The notes: generated by a model not told the origin, from the sequence alone. DNA of 16,535 nt from Treponema sp. (GCA_031269405.1 JAISZE010000080.1:1-16535); one strand, 5' to 3'; counted from the first letter of the stretch, positions 6,787 to 14,832 are shown. Made by a program: numbers and translations.

Positions 6787-6833
6787 GGGCCGCCTTCCAA
6801 AGGCGGCCCAAAAAGGACGCATAGCGCCTTTTT
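6787..6833 (+). terminator. Tandem hairpins ending the zinc cassette
   Basis: Hairpin 1 has perfect 10-base arms GGGCCGCCTT and AAGGCGGCCC around a 3-base loop (6787-6809). Hairpin 2 begins at the next base: AAAAAGG, bulged A, CGC, loop ATA, GCG, CCTTTTT (6810-6833), followed by more T-rich sequence. The second is a standard intrinsic terminator with its U-tract. It starts 14 bases after the znuA stop and ends only 24 bases before the argA ATG. Confidence 0.8.
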
Positions 6834-6844
6834 CTGTTTTGTAC

Positions 6845-6850
6845 TAAAAT
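6845..6850 (+). promoter_or_regulatory. Possible -10 element of argA
   Basis: TAAAAT (5 of 6 to TATAAT) lies 7 bases before the argA ATG, just after the terminator. No good -35 is found at 16-18 bases upstream, where the terminator hairpin sits. If used, the transcript would be leaderless, in keeping with the missing ribosome site. Confidence 0.3.
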
Positions 6851-6857
6851 TGTTTAT

Positions 6858-8183
6858 ATGAACAAAACATGGTCCCAGGTGGATCTCATCAGAGAGGCCT
6901 TTCATTACCAGAGCCGTTTTGACAGGTCCACTATGGTGTTCAAAATTGATTTTCCCGTTACTGAAGACACCCTCTTCCCTTCTCTGGTAAAAGATCTGGC
7001 CCTGCTGTCCAAGACCGGATTCCGGGTGGTGATCGTGCCTGGAGCCAAGGAATGGATCGACGCGGTTCTTAAAGAATACGGCATTGTTTCCGGCTACAAC
7101 GGTCAGGCGCGAATCACTACCGGAGAAGCCATGCCCTTTGTGGAAATGGCGGCTTTTCATGTGGCGGCCCGGTTCATGACCGGCTTTTCAGGCAGCCAGG
7201 TGGACGCAATAGTAGGAAATTTTGTCCGCGCCAGAGGACTGGGGGTAATAGGCGGAGCCGACATGGAGCATACCGGGGCTGTGGACAAGATCTACATCGA
7301 CTCTATACGCCGGGCCCTGGAACTGGGCATGGTACCCATACTCCCCTGCATAGGCTGGAGCCCTGCCGGAAGGCCCTACAATGTGCCAAGCGACGAGATC
7401 GCGCTTTCTGCAGCGGCCAGCCTTGGGGCCGTAAAGCTCTTCATCATTTCCCTGAGCGGAGGGGTGAAAAAAGGCGTTTATGAAATCCCTGAGAGCATCG
7501 AAATTGGAGAGCAGGGCCGGATTATCAGGCTTACCCCCCAGGAAGCGGCTAAGATCCTGGAACTGAACTCGCCTGTCAGGGAAAAGGACGACAAGGCCCT
7601 TGGGGAGCTGGCCCTGGCTATCAAGGCATCTATCGCCGGAATCGAACGGGTCCACATCATCAACGGCGGCGAAGAAGGAACGGTGTTGAAAGAACTTTTC
7701 TCCAACCTCGGCGTCGGCACCATGGTCTACGCGGACGAGTACGAATCCATCCGCGCCCTGCGGAGCCAGGACATCCCGGACGTGCTCCGCCTCATGGAGC
7801 CCCTCATGCAGCAGGGCCTGCTCCTGCGCCGGACCCCTGAGGACATCCAAAGTAAAAAACAGGATTACGCGGTGTTCGAAATCGACGGCCAGATCCACGC
7901 CTGCGGGGCCCTGCACGACTGGGGCGAAAGCCAGGGTGAAATCGCCGCGATAGCCTCAGATCCGGCGTACGCCAATATGGGCCTTGGCCGGCGCGTTGTC
8001 CGCTATCTTATCGAGAAGGCGAAAAAAGCCGGCCTGTCCCGGGTCTTCGTTCTCACTACCCGCACCCATGACTGGTTCGAGGCCCTGAGTTTCCATGAAG
8101 CCTCCGTGGAAAGCCTTCCTGAAAAAAAACGCCTCCTTTACGACCGCTCCCGGAACAGCAAGGTCTTTTCCCTGGACCTTTAA
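6858..8183 (+). CDS. argA: N-acetylglutamate synthase (amino-acid N-acetyltransferase)
   Basis: First step of arginine biosynthesis: acetyl-CoA plus glutamate gives N-acetylglutamate. The 441 residues match the length of E. coli ArgA (443). An amino-acid-kinase-like domain fills about 1-290, with VVIVPGAKEWIDAVLKEYG, IGGADMEHTGAVDKI, MVPILPCIGWSPAG and ERVHIINGG. It is followed by a GNAT acetyltransferase domain at about 300-441 with the acetyl-CoA loop SDPAYANMGLGRRVVRYL and a C-terminal THDWFEALSF like the TxRxxxWFxxxGF motif of ArgA. No Shine-Dalgarno precedes the ATG. No other arg gene is in the window, so arginine synthesis must be completed from elsewhere. It is separated from the zinc cassette by a terminator and probably has its own start of transcription. 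Bifunctional ArgJ and argininosuccinate-lyase fusions are excluded by the domain order. Confidence 0.93.
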   Translation: MNKTWSQVDLIREAFHYQSRFDRSTMVFKIDFPVTEDTLFPSLVKDLALLSKTGFRVVIVPGAKEWIDAVLKEYGIVSGYNGQARITTGEAMPFVEMAAFHVAARFMTGFSGSQVDAIVGNFVRARGLGVIGGADMEHTGAVDKIYIDSIRRALELGMVPILPCIGWSPAGRPYNVPSDEIALSAAASLGAVKLFIISLSGGVKKGVYEIPESIEIGEQGRIIRLTPQEAAKILELNSPVREKDDKALGELALAIKASIAGIERVHIINGGEEGTVLKELFSNLGVGTMVYADEYESIRALRSQDIPDVLRLMEPLMQQGLLLRRTPEDIQSKKQDYAVFEIDGQIHACGALHDWGESQGEIAAIASDPAYANMGLGRRVVRYLIEKAKKAGLSRVFVLTTRTHDWFEALSFHEASVESLPEKKRLLYDRSRNSKVFSLDL

Positions 8184-8252
8184 GGGCCTGTCCTCAGCGC
8201 CCCTGCCGCCTCTTTCCTGCTGTTCCTAAAGACTGGGTCTCCCCTTCTGTGC

Positions 8253-8258
8253 TATACT
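8253..8258 (+). promoter_or_regulatory. TATACT -10 element immediately before recO
   Basis: TATACT lies 6 bases before the recO ATG at 8265, so initiation 7 bases downstream would coincide with the A of the start codon. A weak AAGACT lies 18 bases upstream of it (8229-8234). There is no ribosome site in between. Confidence 0.45.
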
Positions 8259-8264
8259 CCCGGC

Positions 8265-9011
8265 ATGTCCCGAAACGCCGTTTACACCGCCCTGGTCCTC
8301 CGTGTAAAGCCCTCAGGCGAAGCCAATCGCGACGCGTGGTTTCTCACTGCAGAAGAAGGGGTGATAAAGGCTACAGTGTTCGGAGGGCCCAAGAGCAAGC
8401 TCAGGGCCTGTGCGGCGCCGTTCAACCAGGGGACCCTCTGGATTTACCACAATCCCCTGCGGGATTCCCGGAAGGTCAGCGATTTTGACGTGCAAAGCTG
8501 GCGGCCAGGGCTCAGGGAGCTTTACGAGCGGACCATGGCGGCAGACGCTATGGCTGAAACAGTGCTGGCATCCCACGGCGGAGGCGGGAACTGGGGCCAG
8601 GCCCTGAATATGGCCGGGAAGACCTTGGACGCCCTGGAGAAGGGGGACGAAAAGAGCTGCCCAAGGACGCTGATTCACTTCCTCTGGAACTGGGCTGATA
8701 TGCTGGGGATCAGGCCGGACCTTGGGGTCTGCGCTTCCTGCGCTTGTGAAGCCCCGCGGGATGGGGTACTATGGTACAATGGGCAGGATGGGAACCTGTA
8801 TTGTCCTTCATGCGCCAAAGGGGCGGGTTTTGCCGTAGGCCCAGGGGCGCGGCTCTGGCTCAGCAGGGTTCAAGACCTGGATCCTGCCGGTCTGGACCGG
8901 ATAAGCCTGGACAAGGCGTCTATAGCCCAAGCCAAAGCCCTGGCCACGGCGGTTCTGACTGAGGCCCTGGGGAAACGGCTTCCGACATGGGACAATGTTT
9001 TTGATAGTTAA
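8265..9011 (+). CDS. recO: DNA repair protein RecO
   Basis: RecFOR pathway mediator that loads RecA on SSB-coated single strands and anneals complementary strands, acting in the cytoplasm. The protein has 248 residues, the usual size. The N-terminal OB-fold region (about 1-75) begins RNAVYTALVLRVKPSGEANRD with TAEEGVIKATVFGGPKSK, the typical RecO opening. A helical part follows, and then a zinc-binding cluster CASCAC (156-161) and CPSC (180-183), the C-terminal RecO zinc finger. The start has a TATACT box directly in front instead of a Shine-Dalgarno sequence. The phosphorylase gene begins 22 bases after its stop and is probably cotranscribed. Identification rests on the N-terminal pattern plus finger, as RecO diverges strongly. 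Confidence 0.88.
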   Translation: MSRNAVYTALVLRVKPSGEANRDAWFLTAEEGVIKATVFGGPKSKLRACAAPFNQGTLWIYHNPLRDSRKVSDFDVQSWRPGLRELYERTMAADAMAETVLASHGGGGNWGQALNMAGKTLDALEKGDEKSCPRTLIHFLWNWADMLGIRPDLGVCASCACEAPRDGVLWYNGQDGNLYCPSCAKGAGFAVGPGARLWLSRVQDLDPAGLDRISLDKASIAQAKALATAVLTEALGKRLPTWDNVFDS

Positions 9012-9033
9012 GGAAACAAAACCAGGAAACAAA

Positions 9034-10338
9034 ATGCGCGCTGTTGATATTATCATGAACAAACGGGCAGGAAAGGAACTTTCCCCGGAAGAACTGCAAT
9101 TCCTCATAGGCGGGTATACAGCAGGGGAGATCCCTGACTACCAGGTCTCTGCCTGGGCCATGGCGGTTTTCTTCCAGGGTATGACCTCTGGGGAAACAGC
9201 GGCGCTTACAAAAGTGATGCTCAAATCCGGGAAGGTTATCGGCCTGTCCGGCATTGAAGGCCCCTTTGTGGATAAGCACTCCACCGGGGGCGTAGGTGAC
9301 AAGACGAGCCTCATCCTTGCGCCTCTGGCGGCGGCTATGGGCATACGGGACCCTATGATGTCGGGCCGGGCGCTGGGCCACACCGGGGGAACCCTGGACA
9401 AGCTGGAAGCCATACCGGGTTACAGGACTGATCTTTCTGTTGAAGAATTCAGGAGTATCATCGCCGCAGACGGTTTCGCCATGACAGGCCAAACTAAGGA
9501 CATAGTTCCCGCAGACCGGCTGCTCTACGCCTTGCGGGATGTAACCGGGACTGTGGAGTCCATCCCGCTCATCACTGCCAGCATACTTTCCAAAAAAGCG
9601 GCTGAAGGCGCGGAGGCTCTGGTTCTGGATGTGAAGTACGGTTCCGGCGCTTTTATGAAAGAAGCGGCTGAAGGCGAAAAACTCGCCCTGTCTTTAACGG
9701 ATACCGGATTGGCCTTGGGCCTTAAGGTTTCCGCGCTCCTTACGGACATGGACGAGCCCCTGGGAAACATGGTGGGGAATTTTCTAGAAATAGAAGAAAG
9801 CCTGGACTGTCTTGAAGGAAAGGGCCCTGCTGACCTGATGGAAGTGACCCTGGAGCTTGGGGCCCGTATGGCGGTTCTGGGGGGTAGGGCTCCCGGCGCC
9901 GCTGGAGGCCGCGCTTTCTGCGAAAAGACCCTGGCGACCGGAAAGCCAAGGGAACTTTTTTTGCAAAACGTGAAAAGCCAGGGAGGAGATCCGGAGCAAC
10001 TCCTGGAACTCAGAGGGAAGTACCGTTCTCCGGTAACGGCCAGGGTAAAGGCCGCCCGGAACGGCTATATTTCCCGCATCGACGCCTGGAAGGTGGGCCG
10101 CGCTTCGGTAGATCTCGGAGTAGGCCGCAACCGCACAGGGGACAGGGTCTGCCCTACCGCAGGGGTTCAGTTCCACGCCAAAAGGGGCGCTGCGGTAAAG
10201 GCCGGCGATCCGGTAATGACCGTCTGGGCTGCTGATGAAAAGGGCCTGGCTGCCGCGCTTCCCCAGCTGGCCGGGGCGGTGGAGTATTCGGACGCCCCCC
10301 CTCAGCCGCGGAAGCTTGTTCTAAAAAGTATTAATTGA
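9034..10338 (+). CDS. deoA: Pyrimidine-nucleoside / thymidine phosphorylase
   Basis: Nucleoside salvage enzyme (NP-II family) that splits thymidine, and possibly uridine, with phosphate into base and pentose-1-phosphate. The 434 residues begin MRAVDIIMNKRAGKELS, the standard family N-terminus; a longer reading frame from 8995 overlaps recO and lacks this. AGGAA lies 6 bases before the chosen ATG. Phosphate site KHSTGGVGDK is at 81-90 and the family signature SGRALGHTGGTLDKLE at 110-125. Substrate residues Arg168, Ser183 and Lys187 (ALRD, ITASILSKK) fall at the numbering of Bacillus PyNP. At 108 there is Met instead of the Lys that I recall as marking broad pyrimidine phosphorylases, so a thymidine preference is possible. 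A hybrid-motif/barrel C-terminal domain is present. It follows recO by 22 bases. Confidence 0.94.
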   Translation: MRAVDIIMNKRAGKELSPEELQFLIGGYTAGEIPDYQVSAWAMAVFFQGMTSGETAALTKVMLKSGKVIGLSGIEGPFVDKHSTGGVGDKTSLILAPLAAAMGIRDPMMSGRALGHTGGTLDKLEAIPGYRTDLSVEEFRSIIAADGFAMTGQTKDIVPADRLLYALRDVTGTVESIPLITASILSKKAAEGAEALVLDVKYGSGAFMKEAAEGEKLALSLTDTGLALGLKVSALLTDMDEPLGNMVGNFLEIEESLDCLEGKGPADLMEVTLELGARMAVLGGRAPGAAGGRAFCEKTLATGKPRELFLQNVKSQGGDPEQLLELRGKYRSPVTARVKAARNGYISRIDAWKVGRASVDLGVGRNRTGDRVCPTAGVQFHAKRGAAVKAGDPVMTVWAADEKGLAAALPQLAGAVEYSDAPPQPRKLVLKSIN

Positions 10339-10385
10339 TTAATTTTTTGATTGATTGTTTTTTTATAGAAGGAACCTGATTGTAC

Positions 10386-12512
10386 ATGAAATGGGATAAG
10401 AAAGATATTTCCCCGGAACTGGTCAAAGAGACAGCGGCGAAATACGGCTGCGATCTCCTTACCGCTTCCATCCTGATCCGCCGGGGGATTACCGGAGGCG
10501 AGGAGATCCGTTACGTTCTTGAAGAAGATCCCCGTTACCTAAGAAACCCTTTTGAGCTCCCTGGCATGGAAGACGCGGTGGACCGGATCATAGCTGCTAA
10601 AGAGGAAGGGGAAAAGGTCCTGGTCTTTGGGGACCGGGATGTGGACGGCATCACCGGGACGGCCATGGTGGCAGGGTATCTGGGCGGCCTGGGCATGGAT
10701 GTAACCTGGCGTATTCCCACCGGGGACGACCGTTACGGCCTCTCGATTGAGGTTGTTGAGGAATTCGCCGCCGCCTACGGGACCCTTATCATCACCGTGG
10801 ACTGCGGCGTCTCGAATGTAGCGGAAATACAGCGGGCAAACGAGCTTTCCGTGGATGTCATCGTAACGGATCACCACAACCCCCAGGACGAACTCCCCAA
10901 AGCCTTGTGCATCGTGAATCCCAAGCTTCCAGGGGCGGCTTATCCTTTTCAGCATCTTGCAGGCTGCGGGGTGGCTTACAAGCTGGTATCAGCCCTGCGT
11001 TTCGCCCTGAAGAGCGAACTCTACGGCCAGCCGGTGTGCCTCCTCAACACCAGGCCGGTCAACGACGCCTGGATCATCGAGATCGCCAAAATGCGGAACA
11101 TGGCGGTAATCGGGTCCCTTGCCGAAACAGTGATACCCGGTATGGTGGGCATAAGCGACACCAGGCTTCCGGGCTTTCTCGAAGGCCAGCAGATTCTCGT
11201 CTGGGACGCGGGACTGCAAAAAAAGACTCTTGCGAAAATCTTCGGCACAGGCGTTGAAATCGGCATGCTGGACATAGCCCCTGAAATCGGGAAGCTCATC
11301 CCCCAGGCGGCAGGCAAGAGCCTTCTGAGGATCAAGGAACTCTCAAAGATTGCCAAATACTCAAGCCTCGAAACCGGAGAACTGGATGTGTTCGTCAATC
11401 TCTTTACCTCTTTTGTCCGGAAGCGTGAAGGGAGCTTTACCGAAGCGGATAACACGGATCTCCAGCTCGCGTGCCTTGGGACCATCGCGGACATTATGCC
11501 CCTTAAAGATGAAAACCGGATCATCGTACGCCAGGGGATAAAATTCCTGATGGAAAAACCCAGGCCAGGGCTTTCGGATCTGCTGTTCAAACTGGGCCTC
11601 GCAGGAAGGCGCATCGGGGCCCAGGACATTTCATGGATGCTCTGCCCTGCTATCAACGCCGCGGGCCGCCTGGGAAACCCCGAAAAAGCCGCAAGCCTCT
11701 TTATGGAAAAAGACGCAGCAGCAAGGGACCGCATAGCCGGGGACCTGGTAGCGATGAACGAAGAACGGAAAAAGCTGGGCGGCGATGTCTGGACCATTGT
11801 GGAACCCCTGGCAGAGGAGAACCTTAAAAACTTTGGTGAAAAGCTGGCAGTGGCTTGGGGCGAAAACATACCCCGCGGGGTTACAGGGATCATGGCGAAC
11901 CGCCTTGCAGGACGCTTTAAGGTTCCGGCCCTGGTGGCCACTGCGGGCGGGACGATCATCACAGGATCCCTCCGTTCTGTTGGAAACTACGATCTCCGTT
12001 TCCTCCTGGAACCCAATGCCAGCCTGTTTCTCGACTGGGGAGGGCATGACTACGCCGCAGGTTTCAGTATGGAAAAAACCAGATGGGCTGAATTCCTGGA
12101 ACGCCTCATACAGGCCTCAGAGGGCATAGAGCTAAAAGAGCCAGGTGATGAAGAAACCCTGGCAATAGACGCCGAACTCCCTTTGAGCTACCTCACGCCG
12201 GAGATCTTCAAGGTTGTGGATCTTTTCGAACCCTACGGCGAAGGGAACGATCCCCTTAGCTTCCTCGCAAAGGGCCTCAAAATCACCGACATCAGCCTCA
12301 TGGGAAAAGCCGAGGCCAAACACGTCAAGCTCACGCTGGACGCAGGGAAGCACAAATGGCCTGGCGTGTACTGGCAGGCTGCGGAAAAGGTAAAGCGGGA
12401 TTTCGACACAGGGGACAGAGTGGATCTGGTTTTCAGAATCACGAGGAATTATTTTAACGGAAACGAAATACCCCAGCTCATAGTGAGCGATCTTAGGCGG
12501 AGCGGAGTATGA
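10386..12512 (+). CDS. recJ: Single-strand 5'-3' exonuclease RecJ with a large internal insertion
   Basis: DHH-family nuclease of recombination, base-excision and mismatch repair. Motif I FGDRDVDG (Asp83, Asp85, Asp87), motif II TVDC (Asp139), motif III TDHH (162-164) and motif IV LGTIADIMPL (Asp369) are all intact, as are the DHHA1 glycine motif GGHDYAAGF (552-560) and a C-terminal OB-like region (about 590-700). Between GCGVAYKLVSAL (193-204) and motif IV there are about 140 extra residues (roughly 212-352) that normal RecJ lacks. This explains 708 residues instead of about 570. I cannot assign the insert to a family. The start is uncertain: AAGGA (10369-10373) is 12 bases from the ATG but 6 from an in-frame TTG at 10380, which would add two residues. 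The TGA overlaps the next ATG. A T-rich stretch precedes the gene. Confidence 0.93.
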   Translation: MKWDKKDISPELVKETAAKYGCDLLTASILIRRGITGGEEIRYVLEEDPRYLRNPFELPGMEDAVDRIIAAKEEGEKVLVFGDRDVDGITGTAMVAGYLGGLGMDVTWRIPTGDDRYGLSIEVVEEFAAAYGTLIITVDCGVSNVAEIQRANELSVDVIVTDHHNPQDELPKALCIVNPKLPGAAYPFQHLAGCGVAYKLVSALRFALKSELYGQPVCLLNTRPVNDAWIIEIAKMRNMAVIGSLAETVIPGMVGISDTRLPGFLEGQQILVWDAGLQKKTLAKIFGTGVEIGMLDIAPEIGKLIPQAAGKSLLRIKELSKIAKYSSLETGELDVFVNLFTSFVRKREGSFTEADNTDLQLACLGTIADIMPLKDENRIIVRQGIKFLMEKPRPGLSDLLFKLGLAGRRIGAQDISWMLCPAINAAGRLGNPEKAASLFMEKDAAARDRIAGDLVAMNEERKKLGGDVWTIVEPLAEENLKNFGEKLAVAWGENIPRGVTGIMANRLAGRFKVPALVATAGGTIITGSLRSVGNYDLRFLLEPNASLFLDWGGHDYAAGFSMEKTRWAEFLERLIQASEGIELKEPGDEETLAIDAELPLSYLTPEIFKVVDLFEPYGEGNDPLSFLAKGLKITDISLMGKAEAKHVKLTLDAGKHKWPGVYWQAAEKVKRDFDTGDRVDLVFRITRNYFNGNEIPQLIVSDLRRSGV

Positions 12513-13597
12513 GTAAAAAAAGACCGGTAAAAGCGGGGCTGTTTCTTTTTCTGGTCCTGCCCTTCCTTATATGGGCTGAACCTGGCCGGGAAAAGAGCCC
12601 CCCTCCCCCCCCCTCATCCCTGGCGGTTCAGGCAGAACCTGTTCCTGGCCTGCCAAGTATTCATTTCCCAGCGGATCCGGTTCAGATATCGGTTCCGCCT
12701 CTCAGGCCCTTTCAAAACGGTCCCAGGTTCGCTGTGATCCCGGCAAGCCTACGGCCAGGGGAGCCTGTGACTGTCGCTTATGCGGACAACTTTTCGGGTC
12801 CCGGCAGCAGGGATTTCCAGGCGGCGCTCCTCGACTCCCAGGGGAAACGAATCGCAAAGGCTCCTTTTTTCAGCTTTGCGAAAGACGCCAGAGGGCAGGA
12901 CGTGGCAGCCGCTATCCTGGGGGTTCCTTCAACAGCCGGCGCGGGCCCTTTTTTCATCCGCATCGAAGCCCCTGGGAGGACCATTCAGGATATCCCTATT
13001 CTTGTGGAAAAACGGGATTTCATCTTAGAAACCATCGCCCTGGATGAGGAGAACACCGCTATCAGGACCCAAGTTGATCCGCAGAAAACCAAAGAGGCTG
13101 AACAGCTCTGGGCTATACTAAACCGCACCGGCTCTGATATCTTCACCTCCGGTCCCTTTATCCCGCCGGTCGCATCCACCAGGCGGACCAGCTTCTTCGG
13201 GGATCGCAGGATCTACCAGTATGTTTCAGGTTCCAGCGATACCTCTATCCATGCGGGCGTGGACTACGGGGTTCCTAAGGGCACGGAAGTACGGGCCTGC
13301 GCCCCTGGGAGGGTGGTCCTGGCCCGGCCCCGCATCGTTACAGGGAATTCGGTGGTACTCGAACACCTGCCGGGGCTGTACTCCCTTTACTACCATCTGG
13401 ACACAATAGAAGCCCAGGAAGGCGCTATAGTAGACGCCGGAACCCTTCTGGGGCTTTCGGGGTCCACAGGGCTCGCCACCGGCCCCCATCTCCACTGGGA
13501 AATCCGTACAGCCGGAGAAAACACCGATCCCGACGCCTTCATATCCCGTGCTGTCCTTGACAAAGATGAAATTCTGAGTAAACTAATACGTTACTGA
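12509..13597 (+). CDS. Secreted M23 (LytM-type) peptidase
   Basis: Probable periplasmic zinc endopeptidase acting on peptidoglycan cross-bridges, or a regulator of amidases. It has 362 residues and a signal peptide at 1-23 (basic MSKKRPVKAG, then a Leu/Phe core, cut after IWA). A Pro-rich stretch (30-65) follows, then a beta-rich region of unknown fold (about 70-170) and the M23 domain from about 235 to 345. Zinc ligands are His248 and Asp252 (HAGVD) and His329. His296 (YYHLD) and His327 (GPHLHW) match the catalytic histidines of LytM, so the enzyme should be active rather than degenerate. The ATG overlaps the recJ stop (ATGA) with a GGAG just upstream, showing translational coupling. Its company with recJ has no obvious functional reason. 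Confidence 0.9.
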   Translation: MSKKRPVKAGLFLFLVLPFLIWAEPGREKSPPPPPSSLAVQAEPVPGLPSIHFPADPVQISVPPLRPFQNGPRFAVIPASLRPGEPVTVAYADNFSGPGSRDFQAALLDSQGKRIAKAPFFSFAKDARGQDVAAAILGVPSTAGAGPFFIRIEAPGRTIQDIPILVEKRDFILETIALDEENTAIRTQVDPQKTKEAEQLWAILNRTGSDIFTSGPFIPPVASTRRTSFFGDRRIYQYVSGSSDTSIHAGVDYGVPKGTEVRACAPGRVVLARPRIVTGNSVVLEHLPGLYSLYYHLDTIEAQEGAIVDAGTLLGLSGSTGLATGPHLHWEIRTAGENTDPDAFISRAVLDKDEILSKLIRY

Positions 13598-13638
13598 GGC
13601 TGTTTCAAAGCCCAAATTTATTCTGACCGGTTTAGGAG

Positions 13639-13647
13639 AGGAGGTGA
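13639..13647 (+). promoter_or_regulatory. Perfect Shine-Dalgarno deciding the rpsU TTG start
   Basis: AGGAGGTGA is fully complementary to the 16S rRNA tail and lies 6 bases before TTG. It fixes the start of rpsU at the non-ATG codon. Confidence 0.8.
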
Positions 13648-13653
13648 TTTCAT

Positions 13654-13857
13654 TTGGCTCATATCATCGTAGATGATAACGAGATGCTGGAAAAGGCCAT
13701 TAAGCGTTTTAAACGGATGGTGGAAAAAGAAGGCATCATCCGGGAGTTTAAAAAACGGGAATATTTTGAAAAGCCTTCTACTATCCTTAACCGGAAGAAG
13801 AAGGCTATTGCGAGGAAACTGATGAAAAAATCTCGGAAGGGTAAAAGCGATTATTAG
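13654..13857 (+). CDS. rpsU: Ribosomal protein bS21
   Basis: Small basic protein of the 30S subunit, near the platform and the anti-Shine-Dalgarno end of 16S rRNA. The 67 residues read [20 protein letters not shown], then [19 protein letters not shown], then a Lys/Arg-rich tail with KKKAIARKL, all standard for bS21. The only start that gives the conserved N-terminus is a TTG preceded by the strongest Shine-Dalgarno in the window. A rare start codon with a perfect site suggests tuned translation, though this is inference. It lies 56 bases after the M23 gene and 19 bases before the lipoprotein gene. It is not beside dnaG or rpoD, as in enterobacteria. Confidence 0.96.
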   Translation: MAHIIVDDNEMLEKAIKRFKRMVEKEGIIREFKKREYFEKPSTILNRKKKAIARKLMKKSRKGKSDY

Positions 13858-13876
13858 TTGTCGTTTATTTCTGAAA

Positions 13877-14764
13877 ATGCGGCGGGCGTTACTGGTTTTT
13901 CTTGTGCCGCCGCTTTTTTTTGCCTGTTCAAGCCTGCCGTCGGTTTCCGGCAGTACAGAACAGGCGGAACCAGCCGGGACTATCAACGACGTTATCCCTT
14001 TTTGGCAGCCTTTGAATGTCCGTAAAATGCCCGGAACAAGCCCTGAAATTATGTATTTTGCCGGAAAAATACGGAAACCAAAGCTGGAATTCCGGGCTCT
14101 CAGGGCGGATTTGCCGGATCCGGCACTGGAAATAGTTGTAAGCGATTCGGCCTTGAGCGTCCATGTGAGCAGCTTTGTCCGGAATACGGGCGCTGCAGCG
14201 GGAATCAACGCCAACCCTTTCGATCCGGTTTCGGGAAAAGAGCGTGAAAAACGGACCATTGTGGGGATTACCGTATCTGACGGCGTCCTGGTAAGCCCCC
14301 CTGATCCCGCGTATGACGCCCTGGTTTTTTACCCTAACCGGAGGGCTGCTATTGTCAGGCAGTCCGAACTCAGGGAAACTGAAGGGATAGAAAACGCCGT
14401 GGGGGGCTTTTTTATCATCCTTGAAAATGGGAGCCTCCCGGCGCGGTTGACGGAAACCGCGGGTTCCGAAGCCCCCCGGCACCCGAGAAGCGCCGTGGGC
14501 CTTTCCGGTGAAGGGAGGATCCTCTACATCCTGGCAGTGGACGGCAGGCGGCCAGGGAGCGCCGGAGCCACGGAAGCCGAACTGGGCCTGCTTCTTAAAA
14601 GGCTCGGCGCTTCGGAAGGGCTCAACCTGGACGGAGGCGGTTCCACAGCCCTGGCCCTGCGCTATCCTGACGGGAAAGTCAGGACCGCGAACACCCCGGT
14701 TCACAACCGTATACCCGGCCTGGAACGGGGTGTGGCTAGCTGCCTGGGTCTTAGGGTAAGGTAA
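13877..14764 (+). CDS. Lipoprotein with phosphodiester glycosidase (NAGPA-type) domain
   Basis: The domain named after mammalian N-acetylglucosamine-1-phosphodiester alpha-N-acetylglucosaminidase, found in many secreted bacterial proteins and thought to act on sugar phosphodiesters of the envelope. The 295 residues begin with a short signal ending LFFAC (Cys17), a degenerate lipobox acceptable for spirochaetes, so it is probably membrane-anchored. Diagnostic elements are SVHVSSFVRNTGAAAGINANPF (about 93-114), RHPRSAVGLSGEGRILYILAVDGR (about 200-223) and SEGLNLDGGGSTALAL (about 250-265). The Asp-Gly-Gly-Gly-Ser motif is the family hallmark. No Shine-Dalgarno is visible, and with only 19 bases after rpsU it may be translated by coupling. 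Substrate unknown. Together with the M23 gene it gives this run of genes a cell-envelope flavour. Confidence 0.88.
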   Translation: MRRALLVFLVPPLFFACSSLPSVSGSTEQAEPAGTINDVIPFWQPLNVRKMPGTSPEIMYFAGKIRKPKLEFRALRADLPDPALEIVVSDSALSVHVSSFVRNTGAAAGINANPFDPVSGKEREKRTIVGITVSDGVLVSPPDPAYDALVFYPNRRAAIVRQSELRETEGIENAVGGFFIILENGSLPARLTETAGSEAPRHPRSAVGLSGEGRILYILAVDGRRPGSAGATEAELGLLLKRLGASEGLNLDGGGSTALALRYPDGKVRTANTPVHNRIPGLERGVASCLGLRVR

Positions 14765-14780
14765 CAAAACAAAGCGGACC

Positions 14781-14808
14781 TTTACACCAGGCCCGTTATT
14801 CTGATAAT
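14781..14808 (+). promoter_or_regulatory. Promoter of the Cys-repeat gene
   Basis: TTTACA (5 of 6) at 14781-14786, 16-base spacer, GATAAT (5 of 6) at 14803-14808. The predicted start near 14815 lies just before the purine-rich ribosome site. It sits in the 68-base gap after the glycosidase gene. Confidence 0.5.
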
Positions 14809-14832
14809 TATTAAGAAGGAAGGAACGAAAAT

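Noticed and set aside
8160..8180. Inverted repeat AAGGTC/GACCTT at the end of argA
   Set aside because: It lies inside the coding sequence with short arms and no T-run after it.
10331..10365. AT-rich repeat TTGATTAATTTTTTGATTGATT with T-runs after the phosphorylase gene, as a terminator
   Set aside because: Only a five-base AT stem can form, so it is too weak. It may just be a leader for recJ.
11021..11962. 313-codon minus-strand frame within recJ
   Set aside because: Shadow of recJ: Ser/Arg-rich translation, no ribosome site, no motif.
13598..13637. Own promoter for rpsU
   Set aside because: A TATTCT at 13619-13624 has no partner -35. Co-transcription with the M23 gene is simpler.
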